Shown here in pieces: positions 27,843 to 37,180 of a DNA stretch of 64,000 bases. The notes beneath the pieces are model-generated. The model made no database searches and was not told the origin of the DNA. It was given only the letters and a program-made list of their open reading frames with translations. The translations under genes and the position numbers were made by a program. Each line of letters opens with the position of its first letter. The stretch's first letter is position 1. This DNA is from JAGVSR01 sp963750715 (GTDB taxonomy: Bacteria > Pseudomonadota > Alphaproteobacteria > Rhizobiales > Hyphomicrobiaceae), in assembly GCA_963750715.1 (NCBI GenBank), contig CAVVRP010000016.1, positions 310,001 to 374,000 on the forward strand. Reading direction: 5' to 3'.

Positions 27843-28850
27843 ATGCGCCTGCTCGTTACCGGAGCCGCCGGCTTCATTGGTGCCCACGTCGCCCATGTCC
27901 TGCTTGCGCGCGGCGATGAGGTTATCGGCCTCGACGACATGAACGCCTATTACGACCCAGCGTTGAAGCAGGCGCGCCTGGATCGGTTGCAAGCCAATCC
28001 GGCCTTCAGTTTCATCATGGCCGATGTCGCCGACCAGGATCGCATCGCCCGTTTGTTCAGCGAGTTGCGCCCTCAGCGCGTTGTGCATTTGGCGGCCCAG
28101 GCCGGCGTCAGATACTCGATCGAAAATCCCCACGTCTACGGCCGCTCCAACCTGACGGGCTTCCTCAACATACTCGAAGGCTGCCGATCGGCCGACGTCG
28201 AGCATCTGGTCTATGCCTCGTCGAGTTCCGTCTATGGCGCCAACGCGAAACTGCCCTTCAGCGAGACCGATGCGGTCGATCACCCGGTCAGTTTCTACGC
28301 CGCAACCAAGAAAGCCAACGAGGTCATGGCGCACGCTTACGCCCACCTCTACCGCCTGCCGACCACGGGGCTGCGTTTCTTCACAGTCTACGGGCCGTGG
28401 GGGCGCCCCGACATGGCGCTGTTCAAGTTCACCGACGCCATTCTCGCTGGTCAGCCAATCGAGGTCTACAACAACGGCCATCACGCGCGGGACCTCACCT
28501 ACATCGACGATGTCGCCGAAGGCGTCGTTCGCACGCTCGACCGTCCTGCCAAACCGGACAACTCATGGGCCGCGATGGCGCCCGACCCCTCGACCTCCAA
28601 CGCGCCCTTCCGCATATACAATATCGGCAACCACGAGCCGGTCGTGCTGATGGACCTCGTCCGCCTTCTCGAACGGACACTCGGCGTGACGGCGAATATC
28701 AAGTTCGTCGGCATGCAGCCCGGTGACGTTGCCGAAACATTGGCCGACATCTCCCGCCTCGCCAGCGCGACGGGTTTTTCGCCGGCAACGCCGGTCGCGG
28801 AAGGTGTCAGTCGCTTCGTCGCGTGGTACCGGGAGTTCTACAAACGCTAG
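27843..28850 (+). CDS. NAD-dependent epimerase, UDP-glucuronate 4-epimerase type
   Basis: An extended short-chain dehydrogenase of 335 residues. The NAD-binding motif is VTGAAGFIGAHVA, followed by LDDMNAYYDPALKQARL, which is typical of UDP-glucuronate and related 4-epimerases. The catalytic triad is visible as ASSSSVYG and SFYAATKKANE (Tyr and Lys). The product would be UDP-galacturonate or a related sugar for lipopolysaccharide or capsule. The start at 27843 is preferred; a GTG at 27807 would add 12 residues but has no ribosome-binding site. Confidence 0.88.
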   Translation: MRLLVTGAAGFIGAHVAHVLLARGDEVIGLDDMNAYYDPALKQARLDRLQANPAFSFIMADVADQDRIARLFSELRPQRVVHLAAQAGVRYSIENPHVYGRSNLTGFLNILEGCRSADVEHLVYASSSSVYGANAKLPFSETDAVDHPVSFYAATKKANEVMAHAYAHLYRLPTTGLRFFTVYGPWGRPDMALFKFTDAILAGQPIEVYNNGHHARDLTYIDDVAEGVVRTLDRPAKPDNSWAAMAPDPSTSNAPFRIYNIGNHEPVVLMDLVRLLERTLGVTANIKFVGMQPGDVAETLADISRLASATGFSPATPVAEGVSRFVAWYREFYKR

Positions 28851-28909
28851 CCCGCGCGTCCACCGAACCGAGCTCCCTCGCAAATCGCCGTAACAATCAA
28901 GAGGAATGC

Positions 28910-29503
28910 ATGTCGACGTCATTGATGATCTGGATGGGTACGCTCACGGTTTCGATCTGCGCCGTCATCCTCAGCGCGGCAGCCGGAGCGCCGGAAATCT
29001 TCATGGCCGTCACCGCGATCATCAGCCTGTTCATCGCGCTCTTCGCAATCTCGCAGTTGAGGTCGCTGGAAGCCGAGGGTGGCAGTCAAAGCGCACTTGC
29101 GGCGGCTTCGGCACGCTTCATGGCGCTGGTGTGGACGTGGGGAGCACTGGCGCTTCTCGTCTCCTATTACTTCATTCTCGAGTGGTGGCGCGAATGGTGG
29201 CATTTCCTTCTGGCCTTTGCATTCGTCGCCGTCCTGAGCCTGTTTTTTGCCTCTACTATGCAGCGCGATGCGGATGCCAAGCGCGACGACAAAACCTTGC
29301 TTAAACTTGGTCGCTACCTGACGATTGCGCAGCTCGTGGGAACCATCGCCACCGTTGCAGGGCTGCTGATCGATCCCGACAAGCAGTTTCTCAACGCCGA
29401 GCGGCTCGACTGGGCTGCAACGAACATCTTCTTTTTCGGCGCCCTGGCGCTTGCCTCCATCAGCGCCTATGCGCTGATGAACACGCGCGTGTCCCAGGAC
29501 TGA
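28910..29503 (+). CDS. polytopic membrane protein, paralogue 1
   Basis: A 197-residue hydrophobic protein with about six membrane segments and GAGGAA before the ATG. It is not a named family that I recognise. Its last quarter (LDWAATNIFFFGALALASIS) resembles that of the next gene (GDWVANDIFLFGGLAIILLC), and both have a helix-WW-helix pair in the middle (EWWREWWHF here), so the two arose by tandem duplication. Its stop overlaps the start of the second copy (TGATG), which implies translational coupling. Confidence 0.75.
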   Translation: MSTSLMIWMGTLTVSICAVILSAAAGAPEIFMAVTAIISLFIALFAISQLRSLEAEGGSQSALAAASARFMALVWTWGALALLVSYYFILEWWREWWHFLLAFAFVAVLSLFFASTMQRDADAKRDDKTLLKLGRYLTIAQLVGTIATVAGLLIDPDKQFLNAERLDWAATNIFFFGALALASISAYALMNTRVSQD

Positions 29504-30120
29504 TGCGTGCTGACATTCCGACACAAGGTTCGCCGATGCCGCACCGGTCGCTGACGGTCCTCATCGGTCTTGCCATCGCTGCGAGCATCGCGGAAATGAC
29601 GCTTGCGGCTCGGGCCGACGACCGCATGCTGCATGCCCTGGCGTCGGCGCTCCTGGCCGGTGCCATCGTCGGCGCGGCCCTCGTCGTCAACATGCCGGCC
29701 TGGCGCGTCGGCGGCGGAGACGGTGCGGCACGATCCGCCATCTACACCAACACGGTCCTGGCGGCTCTGACCTATGCCTGGGGAGCAGCCGCCTTTTTCG
29801 CGGTCTACGGCCTCAGCGATGTCGCCTGGCGTCACTGGTGGCAGTATGGAACGGGCGCTGCCTTGTTCGCGATCGGCATTTCCCGCCTGGCTTCCAGGAT
29901 CGGTGCCGCAGCGGCCGGCACTCCGCCATTGTCGCTGACGCTCGCCCACGGAGGTGCGGCCGCGCTTGGCCTCGTGTTTCTCATCGGCAGCGGCAAGCTT
30001 GCTACGACGAAAGGCGATTGGGTCGCCAACGATATCTTTCTTTTTGGTGGACTGGCGATCATTCTGCTCTGCGCGATCGCAGCATGCACACAGATTAGGC
30101 TTGCAAAGCCCTCACGCTGA
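29503..30120 (+). CDS. polytopic membrane protein, paralogue 2
   Basis: A 205-residue membrane protein with about six helices, related to the preceding gene by its layout and by the shared DWxAxxIFxFG(A/G)LA segment near the C-terminus. The equivalent Trp pair is WRHWWQYG. The start at 29503 overlaps the previous stop; an in-frame ATG at 29536 with AAGG upstream is also possible. The function is unknown; a pair of related membrane proteins may form a heteromer. Confidence 0.72.
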   Translation: MRADIPTQGSPMPHRSLTVLIGLAIAASIAEMTLAARADDRMLHALASALLAGAIVGAALVVNMPAWRVGGGDGAARSAIYTNTVLAALTYAWGAAAFFAVYGLSDVAWRHWWQYGTGAALFAIGISRLASRIGAAAAGTPPLSLTLAHGGAAALGLVFLIGSGKLATTKGDWVANDIFLFGGLAIILLCAIAACTQIRLAKPSR

Positions 30121-30216
30121 GTGCGGAATGCTGCTTGCCCGATCCGCCGTGGATCGCATGGAGCGCCCGATGTTCCACTGCGCGATCCTCAACGCTTGCG
30201 ACACCAGAGGACCGGA

Positions 30217-30735
30217 GTGAACGAGAAGGAATTCTCCGGGTACACGGTCGGCTACAGCCGCGACGAGACGCAGTTTCCAGTCTACGTCGTCGTGCTCGCG
30301 TCCGCTTTTTTGCTGACCGCCGCGTTCTATACCGGCATCACTTGGCTTCTCGCACTGGCGGTCGCGGCTGCCGGCTGGGCTTATTACAATTTTCCGCTTC
30401 TAGAGCCGAACAAACCGCAAATCGGCGCCAACGAATACGGCATATTCGTTTGCGATTTCGGCATCATCCGCTGGAGCGCCGTCGGCCGCATTGACATGGT
30501 GCCGATCGCCGAGCGGGTTCTGACCGTTCACGAGCTTCAGATCGTCCTGAAACAGCCGCTCGGCAAGGCGCTGGTGACCGACTGGCGCAGCATGCCGTTC
30601 TGGCGTTCGCTGATGCGCCTGCCCTGGACCATGACGCATGACAACGTCGTTCGCGTCCGCGTCGACTCATTCGATCAGCCTCCGGACGAAATTCATCGAA
30701 CGCTCCTGCGCATGTGGAAGTATTACAAGAGCTGA
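30217..30735 (+). CDS. membrane protein with C-terminal PH-like domain
   Basis: A 172-residue protein from a GTG with GAGG nine bases upstream. Two transmembrane helices (VYVVVLASAFLLTAAFYTG and TWLLALAVAAAGWAYY) form a hairpin, followed by about 100 cytoplasmic residues with the strand pattern of a bacterial PH-like domain (NEYGIFVCDFGIIRWSAVG...). A related layout occurs in YcxB/DUF-type proteins. It follows the two paralogous membrane proteins in the same direction. The function is unknown. Confidence 0.7.
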   Translation: MNEKEFSGYTVGYSRDETQFPVYVVVLASAFLLTAAFYTGITWLLALAVAAAGWAYYNFPLLEPNKPQIGANEYGIFVCDFGIIRWSAVGRIDMVPIAERVLTVHELQIVLKQPLGKALVTDWRSMPFWRSLMRLPWTMTHDNVVRVRVDSFDQPPDEIHRTLLRMWKYYKS

Positions 30736-30802
30736 GCGCAGTCTTGAGGCGTGCCGAGACGGGAGGAGTGTGCTAGCTAGGCCGCCTCCCGCGGAGGCTG
30801 CC

Positions 30803-32191
30803 TTGCAACACGTTCCGACTTCCAGATCTCAAACGCGCAACGAGCGGCGCCTTCGCCTGGGCCTTGTGTTCGCCGAGGTGCCGCCCCTGGTGGCGCTGGC
30901 CGTGCCCGTGGTCGCTGGGCTCATCGGCGCTACCGCTCTGAGCGCCATCGACAGCTTCATGCTGGGACCACTCGGCGAGGTTCCACTCGCGGCGGCGTCC
31001 CTGACGCAAAGCGTCATAATCATTTTCTATGCGGGGTTGTTCGGACTTGTCGGCGCTGTCGGACTGCTGGCGGGTCAAGCGCACGGCGCCGGAGATGAAC
31101 TTCGCATCGCCAGCATCCTGCGTCACGGCCTTGTCGTCGCCGCGATCGGAGGAACTCTCGGCGCGGCGATCATGGCGGCATCCTATTTTCTACTGCCTTA
31201 CACCGGCCAGCCGCCCGAAGTCATGGCCTCGCTGCCGGTATACTGGTTCCTGATGTCGGCGCTGCTTATGCCCTTCGCCGTGCTAATCGCCATCAAGCAG
31301 GTCCTGAACTCCATAGAGCGGCCGTGGACCGGCGCCTTGCTGTCGTTCATGCCGGTGATCATCAACATTCCGCTCAACTGGCTGCTTATTTACGGCAAGA
31401 TGGGTTTGCCCGCTCTCGGTCTCGTCGGCGCCGGAATCGCAAGCCTGACGGCCTTTCTCGTCAGCATCGTTATTACCTACGTCTACATCCGCGTCGCTCC
31501 CGCCATGGCGCCTTACCGTGAAGCCGTGGCTCTGCACTGCGCCGGTTTTGCCGAGCAGACGCGCGAAGGCTATCCGATGTCGATCCAGTATCTGGCCGAG
31601 GGCGGTTCCGTCGCCGTCGCCGGCGTGCTGATGGGCTGGCTCGGCGCTACTGCCCTTGCCGCAAACCAGATCGTGTTTTCCGTTGGCGCGCTCGTGTATA
31701 TGGCACCGCTCGGCATGTCCGCGGCGGTCTCGATTCGCATCGCGCAGGCGCTCGGGGAAGGCGAAGGGCAACGCGTTCGCGCCATCGGTCTCGCCGGCAT
31801 CGGCGTCGTGACGATCTGGATGCTCGGCTTCACGGCGTTGATGATGCTGGCGGGCGGCACCATTGCCCGGCAATTCGTCAGCGAACCGCACGTGATCGCC
31901 GTAGCGGCTGCAATGTTCATCTCCGTTGGTGTAATGCAGGTGTTCGACGGTCTGCAGTCGGTTAGCCTCGGCGCTTTGCGCGGCATGCTCGACAACCAGT
32001 GGCCGACACGGGTTTCGCTGATCGCCTACTGGCTCATCGCTCTGCCCATGAGCGTCCTACTCGGTTTCACATTCGGTTTTGGCGGGCCGGGCATCTGGGC
32101 CGGCTTTGGCATCGGCATTGGGGTCGCTGGCGTCGCACTTGTCTGGCGATTCCTGGCCCAGACGTCACCCGGCGCTATCGACAGAGAGTGA
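30803..32191 (+). CDS. MATE family efflux transporter
   Basis: About 462 residues and 12 transmembrane helices in two six-helix halves, typical of MATE exporters that expel cationic drugs or metabolites in exchange for Na+ or H+. Family marks: PVVAGLIGATALSAIDSFML in helix 1, QVLNSIERP-type ELIN-like segment, and the second half starting around EGGSVAVAGVLMGWLG. The TTG at 30803 with GGAGG five bases upstream gives the expected N-terminus; upstream in-frame starts have no suitable site. It converges with mutM. Confidence 0.88.
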   Translation: MQHVPTSRSQTRNERRLRLGLVFAEVPPLVALAVPVVAGLIGATALSAIDSFMLGPLGEVPLAAASLTQSVIIIFYAGLFGLVGAVGLLAGQAHGAGDELRIASILRHGLVVAAIGGTLGAAIMAASYFLLPYTGQPPEVMASLPVYWFLMSALLMPFAVLIAIKQVLNSIERPWTGALLSFMPVIINIPLNWLLIYGKMGLPALGLVGAGIASLTAFLVSIVITYVYIRVAPAMAPYREAVALHCAGFAEQTREGYPMSIQYLAEGGSVAVAGVLMGWLGATALAANQIVFSVGALVYMAPLGMSAAVSIRIAQALGEGEGQRVRAIGLAGIGVVTIWMLGFTALMMLAGGTIARQFVSEPHVIAVAAAMFISVGVMQVFDGLQSVSLGALRGMLDNQWPTRVSLIAYWLIALPMSVLLGFTFGFGGPGIWAGFGIGIGVAGVALVWRFLAQTSPGAIDRE

Positions 32192-32210
32192 ACGTCACCG
32201 GCGGCGCACG

Positions 32211-33101
32211 TCAGCGCTGACATTTGGGGCAGTAGAACGTCGAGCGAGCAGATTGCACGACGCGGCGCACGGTGCCGCCGCAACCGGACCGCACGCAAGT
32301 CGCTCCTTCCCGATCATAGACGGCATGCGCCTCCTGGAAAGCGCCGCTCGCGCCATCGGCATGCCGGTAGTCTCTAAGCGTCGAGCCGCCTGCGGTGATC
32401 GCCTCTTCCAGCACCGAGCGAATGGCAGGCACGAGCCGGCGCGTCGGCTCTGTCGGCGTGCCCTTCATTGTCGCGAGACATGACGCCCGGCGCGTCGGCG
32501 ACAGGCCCGCGCGAAACAGCGCTTCGCACACGTAGATGTTACCGAGCCCCGCGACGTTGCGCTGATCCATCAGGAACGCCTTGAGGTCCGCCTTGCGGCC
32601 ACGCGCCCGAGCCGCGACGTAGTCGGCTGACAGGGCATTGCCGAGCGGCTCCACGCCGAGCGCGATGAACATTGGGTGGGCTTCGAGATCCCGGCGCGGG
32701 ACGAGCAGCATGAAGCCAAATCGGCGCGGGTCGTTATAGGTGACGCTCATGCCAGACGCTGTTTCAAACACGACGTGATCATGCTTGGGATCAGCGCCCG
32801 TGTCGTAGACGTAATCGCCGAGCACGTGGTTTGCCGTTCCAGCATTGTGTGCGCAAACGGAGAAGCGTCCGGTCATACCCAGATGCATGACCAGCACATC
32901 ACCACCCGACAGGTCGACGAGGAGATACTTCGCCCGCCGCGAAACGGCTTCGACAACGCGCCCCTCGATGCGGCTCGCAAAATCGTCGGGCAATGGAAAG
33001 CGTAGATCGGGCCGGCGCTGCGCGACGGCGGCGAGACGCTGGCCGATCAGCACGGGTTCCAATCCCCGACGCACGATTTCAACTTCTGGAAGTTCGGGCA
33101 T
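32211..33101 (-). CDS. mutM: formamidopyrimidine-DNA glycosylase
   Basis: A 296-residue bifunctional glycosylase/AP-lyase that removes 8-oxoguanine. It starts with the essential P-E-L-P-E-V (catalytic Pro2 and Glu3), has the conserved Lys in HLGMTGRF-adjacent sequence, NIYVCEALFRAGLSP in the helix-two-turn-helix, and a C-terminal zinc finger (CVRSGCGGTVRRV then FYCPKCQR). The length is normal. It sits about 110 bp downstream of the UspA-like gene on the same strand. Confidence 0.96.
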   Translation of the reverse strand: MPELPEVEIVRRGLEPVLIGQRLAAVAQRRPDLRFPLPDDFASRIEGRVVEAVSRRAKYLLVDLSGGDVLVMHLGMTGRFSVCAHNAGTANHVLGDYVYDTGADPKHDHVVFETASGMSVTYNDPRRFGFMLLVPRRDLEAHPMFIALGVEPLGNALSADYVAARARGRKADLKAFLMDQRNVAGLGNIYVCEALFRAGLSPTRRASCLATMKGTPTEPTRRLVPAIRSVLEEAITAGGSTLRDYRHADGASGAFQEAHAVYDREGATCVRSGCGGTVRRVVQSARSTFYCPKCQR

Positions 33102-33211
33102 GCCGGTCCGGATTTTTGCCGCCAGCGTGGCGACGCGTTGTTTGCCGCAAGACTACGACGCCTTTGGCCCTCCCGCATCATGTCTCAGGTGCGGCCCACA
33201 CCAGTCTGAGT

Positions 33212-34078
33212 TCAGCGCACGAGAAACAGGGCGCCTGGAAGCGCCGCAAGAACCGCATCAAGGCTCTGTCCGCGCGCTGCGAGCAATCCGCCATATTGTG
33301 CGATGACGAAGCCCGCGCCGCGCCGTCGGATCTCTTCGACAAGCGCCTTGGGCTGGCCCCAAGCACGCTCTGCAGTCTGCAATTCCACCGGCACTCCCTC
33401 TGGCAGCACGAGTCGCACCTGTCCCTCGAGCCATGACATCTGTTCGGGGTCCTCAGCTGCGAGCAGCATAATGGCCCGAGCGCCTTCAACCGATGCCAGC
33501 CGTTCGGCGGCCCGCAACATCGGCCCAACGTCGGCTGGATCTTCGACGACGGTAACGACCGGGCCGCTGGTCTGGCCCGATACCGTCCCAGTCAGCACAA
33601 GGCCGGTCAGATCCGTGATTTGATCGATCAGCCGTGCATAGAATTTGGCGCCGCCACCGGAAACGGCCTTGCCCGGCGCGACGACGTTCCAGGGTCCGCG
33701 TTCGCGACAGGCAACGGCCAGAGCCGTTCCGCAATCGCCGCGCACGGTCCTGTAGGTCACCGGCACATCCCAGTCGCGCGCGGCAAGCGCCACGGACCGG
33801 TGCAGAAAAGCTCCCGCCGCATCGAGGTCCAGCGCCATGTGGTCATGATCTACGGGCGCGCCAAGAGTGCCTGTCATCGAGACCTCGCGCACGAACGGTA
33901 GGGCTGCCATATCCAGCAGTTGCACGTCCTCGACGAAAAGGCTTTCGACCTCCGATTGGAAGGCCTGGGCGAGCCGCAGGGCAGCCTCGACCGCGACATC
34001 CCCACCGCCGCCGCCGGTGACGAGGTGCAGCACGACGCGTCCGCGGTCCTCCCCGGCTTCAGCGACATGCGCGATCAT
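33212..34078 (-). CDS. UspA-like protein coupled to the Lon-like gene
   Basis: A 288-residue soluble protein whose start overlaps the stop of the Lon-like gene (ATGA), so the two are translated together. It looks like two universal-stress-protein-like halves: residues 10-120 (VVLHLVTGGGGGDVAVEAAL, FQSEVESLFVEDVQLLDMA) and 150-288 (GPVVTVVEDPADVGPMLRAA). The classical ATP-binding G-2x-G-9x-G-S/T motif is not evident, so nucleotide binding is doubtful. It probably works with the Lon-like partner in stress or protein handling; this is inference from coupling only. Confidence 0.65.
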   Translation of the reverse strand: MIAHVAEAGEDRGRVVLHLVTGGGGGDVAVEAALRLAQAFQSEVESLFVEDVQLLDMAALPFVREVSMTGTLGAPVDHDHMALDLDAAGAFLHRSVALAARDWDVPVTYRTVRGDCGTALAVACRERGPWNVVAPGKAVSGGGAKFYARLIDQITDLTGLVLTGTVSGQTSGPVVTVVEDPADVGPMLRAAERLASVEGARAIMLLAAEDPEQMSWLEGQVRLVLPEGVPVELQTAERAWGQPKALVEEIRRRGAGFVIAQYGGLLAARGQSLDAVLAALPGALFLVR

Positions 34079-36498
34079 GACGCAGCCCGCAATGCCGCCC
34101 CTTTGACGCGCACGGCGCCTGGCTCTCCGGAAGCATACCCAAGGGCCTCACGCATCACCCGATCGAACGACGCGACCGTGAGGCGGTCGCCGTGGGCGAA
34201 GCCTGGAGCGATGGTGAGCATCTGCATCGCGTCCTCGATGGTGGCCGCCCCAAAAATCTGGAACCGCCCGGCTTCCGCCGCATCGACCACATCCTCGCGC
34301 AGCATAAGTTCGCCGACGTTGGCAGCCGGAATCACAATGCCGATCGAGCCGAGATCGTCGCGGGTCATCATGGCGTCGAAGTAGCCCTCGATGAGCCGGT
34401 TTACGTTGGCTACAGCGGCAATACGGCCGGATGCCAGAACGCCACCGGTTGCCGCGTAGCCGGGCCGGATAGGGATATGGCAGAGTGCTGACAACAGCGC
34501 ACACACTTCGGCGCAACCCGATTGTCTGGGTAAGTCGAAGCCGTCCGGCCCAGTAATGATCAGCGATGCGTCGGGCGGAATTGTCCCATAACGCTGCGCC
34601 AGAACGTGGCGGAATACGGCAAGCGCCCGCATGCCAACGTGGTGCGTGGGCGGCGATGACGACAGTCCCATGCCGGCTTCGATCGTACACGGTGCGGCGA
34701 GCACGTGACCCAGATCCTCGCGCAGAGCAACGCCCTGGACTAACCCTGTCGTCGGCGCCGCCAAGGAAGCGGCCCCGATGTTGCTTCGCTGATTCCAGCG
34801 CGGGCACTCGTGCAGCGCCTGCGTTCGATGGCGTGCTTCTTCGATGGCGCGCATCACGTCGAGGCGCTTGATTGTTTTGCGGCCCGAAAGGCCGGCCCAA
34901 TGATCGGCTTCACAGACGAGATCGGCGATGCTGCCGACGTTCGACGACAGCCGGTCGCGGTGACCGGCGAAGCGCGCGCTCTCCTCGATAAGCGCGGCAA
35001 CCCCTTCTGCTTCGATCGGCTTGAGGCCGCGCGCGGTTGCGACTGCAGCGATATAGCGGGCGAAAGCCAATTCCTGATCGGCGGTGCGCTCCGGCGCTTC
35101 GTCGAAGACCGCAGTCACCTTGAATAGTCTGGCAAAGGCCGGGTCGGTCTCGGTCAATATGGCAAATTGGGATCTGTCCCCGATCATGACGAGGCGGGCA
35201 TCGAACGGCACGGGCCGAGGGGCATCCTGTTCACGATCACTCCGGTCGACCAACTCGATGTGCCCGGTGGTCACCGCCTCGATCAAAGCGCGCCGGCCTT
35301 CCGGGGCGGCCAGACAGTCCTGAACTTCAACGATGAGGTATCCGCCATTCGCGCGATGGAGCAAGCCCGGCTCCGCCAGCCGGACACCCGCGAGCGCCGT
35401 CCCCATAAGCCGCTCGCGGGGGAGTTCGCCCGCCTCGACGATCGGTCGCGCATCCGCCGACGCGCCGCACATAATGGAGATCGCATAGCGCTGCGCGATC
35501 CTGTCGGTCCCATGACCGGCGCGCTTATCGTAGAACAGTGCGGCGTTGGTGAGGATGTCGCGAACCGCCGCGTCGAGCAGCGCCTGCACCTCGGGCGTGT
35601 CCAGCCAGGATGCCCGCAGGACTTCGAAAGCGGCTTGTACCGCGAACTGCGCGGCGTTCATTTCGAGTTCGAGAAGCCGCTGCCGCTTGACCCTCTCCTG
35701 TACAGAAATATCGGCCAGAAGCACTTCGAGTTCCCCCTGGAGCGCGGCCACCCGCTCCTCGACGTCGCGACGCATGGCTTCCGGCAACTGGCTGAAAACC
35801 TCGGACTTCACGACTTTGCCTGCGTGCATCGGCGCCATGACAAAACCCGTCGGGGTGGGCAGCACGGCGATGTTCTGCTCGGCGGCGCGACGGTCCAGCG
35901 CGGCGAAGGCTTCGTCGCGCCCGGCGCGATGTTCGTCTTCGATCCCCCGGCGGCGGATCATGACGCTTTCAGCGGCCAGCGCGGTTGGCAGCGTTTCGCG
36001 CAGCGACGCGATGGCGTCGGAGAACTGATCCGCGACGAGTCGCGCCGCGCCCGCAGACAGCGCCACCGGTCGCGGCGCCCCGTTGGCCGTCATGAACCGG
36101 GCGTAGACAAAATCAGTGCACGACGAGGCCGCTTCTACGTTGCGCGTCAAAATCGACTGGATGAGCTTGCGCCTGCCCGAATTGCTCGGACCGATGACGG
36201 CGAGGTGGAAATCCTGCTGCGTCATCGACAGGGCAAACTCGATCACTTCCGCCGCGCGGTCCTGCCCGGGAGGGATTTCGAGCGGCTCGAGATCGGCGGT
36301 CGTGGCGAAGCCGAGACTTGCAGCATCCGTCGGGCGCCTGAGTGCGGCGGCGAGGAGCGGGCTTGGATCAATCCGCGGCGGGACGACCGCTTCCACGACC
36401 GCCACCACCGGCTGGCTTTCGACGACGATTGGCGACAGGGCTTCGGCGGTCTCGAGGCTTTCCGGTTCCTTGGGGCGGGCTGCACGGCGGAAGAACAT
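34075..36498 (-). CDS. Lon-like AAA protein (AAA_32 family) with degenerate active sites
   Basis: About 807 residues (ATG at 36498, AAGGAA upstream). The N-terminal third is the AAA_32 domain of the Lon-like YcbZ group. The Walker A position reads VIGPSNSGRRKL, far from a normal P-loop. Walker B-like segments (HRANGGYLIVEVQDCLAAPE) remain. A Lon-type proteolytic domain fills the C-terminal 200 residues, but where the Ser is expected (G-D-S-A-S-x-A-E) this protein has LPRQSGCAE, and the catalytic Lys of VNEKIEGFF is replaced (VNRLIEGYF, Leu near 702). It is therefore probably a non-proteolytic relative. The stop overlaps the start of the UspA-like gene. Confidence 0.8.
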   Translation of the reverse strand: MFFRRAARPKEPESLETAEALSPIVVESQPVVAVVEAVVPPRIDPSPLLAAALRRPTDAASLGFATTADLEPLEIPPGQDRAAEVIEFALSMTQQDFHLAVIGPSNSGRRKLIQSILTRNVEAASSCTDFVYARFMTANGAPRPVALSAGAARLVADQFSDAIASLRETLPTALAAESVMIRRRGIEDEHRAGRDEAFAALDRRAAEQNIAVLPTPTGFVMAPMHAGKVVKSEVFSQLPEAMRRDVEERVAALQGELEVLLADISVQERVKRQRLLELEMNAAQFAVQAAFEVLRASWLDTPEVQALLDAAVRDILTNAALFYDKRAGHGTDRIAQRYAISIMCGASADARPIVEAGELPRERLMGTALAGVRLAEPGLLHRANGGYLIVEVQDCLAAPEGRRALIEAVTTGHIELVDRSDREQDAPRPVPFDARLVMIGDRSQFAILTETDPAFARLFKVTAVFDEAPERTADQELAFARYIAAVATARGLKPIEAEGVAALIEESARFAGHRDRLSSNVGSIADLVCEADHWAGLSGRKTIKRLDVMRAIEEARHRTQALHECPRWNQRSNIGAASLAAPTTGLVQGVALREDLGHVLAAPCTIEAGMGLSSSPPTHHVGMRALAVFRHVLAQRYGTIPPDASLIITGPDGFDLPRQSGCAEVCALLSALCHIPIRPGYAATGGVLASGRIAAVANVNRLIEGYFDAMMTRDDLGSIGIVIPAANVGELMLREDVVDAAEAGRFQIFGAATIEDAMQMLTIAPGFAHGDRLTVASFDRVMREALGYASGEPGAVRVKGAALRAAS

Positions 36499-36652
36499 GG
36501 GAGCGTTCCTTGTCGCGTACTTGAGCATATGAGCGGGTCGTTCAGCGGCGACGCTGCACCTCGCAGCCATCGACGAGGAATGAGCAACGAATGTGGCGGA
36601 TAAGCAAATTGCCAACACGAGCCCATGCTAATTTTGGTCGGCGGGTGACAAC

Positions 36653-37171
36653 ATGACAGATGACGACATCGGCGCGGGAACAGGCGAGGCTTTGGCCGCG
36701 CACGGAGTGGACGCCTGTATCCGATCCGGGGCCGCGCAGGAAATCGAGCGGGGCGCAGTGCGCGTACTTTACGACCAGGGCGTATCGGGAATTTCGGAAT
36801 TCGCGCTTGCCAACGGGCGGCGCGCCGACATCGTAGGGCTGACCGTGAGCGGCGAAATCTGGATCGTCGAAATCAAATCGGGAACCCTGGATTTCCGGGC
36901 GGACAGGAAGTGGAACGAGTATCGCGAATACTGCGACCGATTCTTTTTCGCCGTCCGAAGCGACTTCCCCCGCGAAATCCTGCCCGTGGATACGGGCCAC
37001 ATTCTGGCTGACCGATTCGGCGGGGAAATCGTGCAAATGGGGCCACTGTTGCCGCTCGGCCCGACGCGGCGCAAGGCCGTGACGTTGCGGCTGGCGCGCG
37101 TCGCGGCGATGAGACTGAGCATCGCCAAGGATGCCAAACTCGGCCACCGCGACCCGATAGTCGGCTTATAA
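36653..37171 (+). CDS. mmcB: MmcB family DNA repair protein
   Basis: A 172-residue nuclease-fold protein. The PD-(D/E)XK core reads RADIVGLTVSGEIWIVEIKS, with the Asp and the E-I-K of the active site. MmcB is induced by DNA damage in Caulobacter and other alphaproteobacteria. The family typically lies beside the ActS/ActR genes, as here, where it converges with actR after 9 bp. Confidence 0.9.
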   Translation: MTDDDIGAGTGEALAAHGVDACIRSGAAQEIERGAVRVLYDQGVSGISEFALANGRRADIVGLTVSGEIWIVEIKSGTLDFRADRKWNEYREYCDRFFFAVRSDFPREILPVDTGHILADRFGGEIVQMGPLLPLGPTRRKAVTLRLARVAAMRLSIAKDAKLGHRDPIVGL

Positions 37172-37180
37172 GGGCGAGCG

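Noticed and set aside
35167..36603. A 478-residue plus-strand frame
   Set aside because: It lies opposite the Lon-like gene, which has clear family domains; the plus-strand translation has no recognisable fold.
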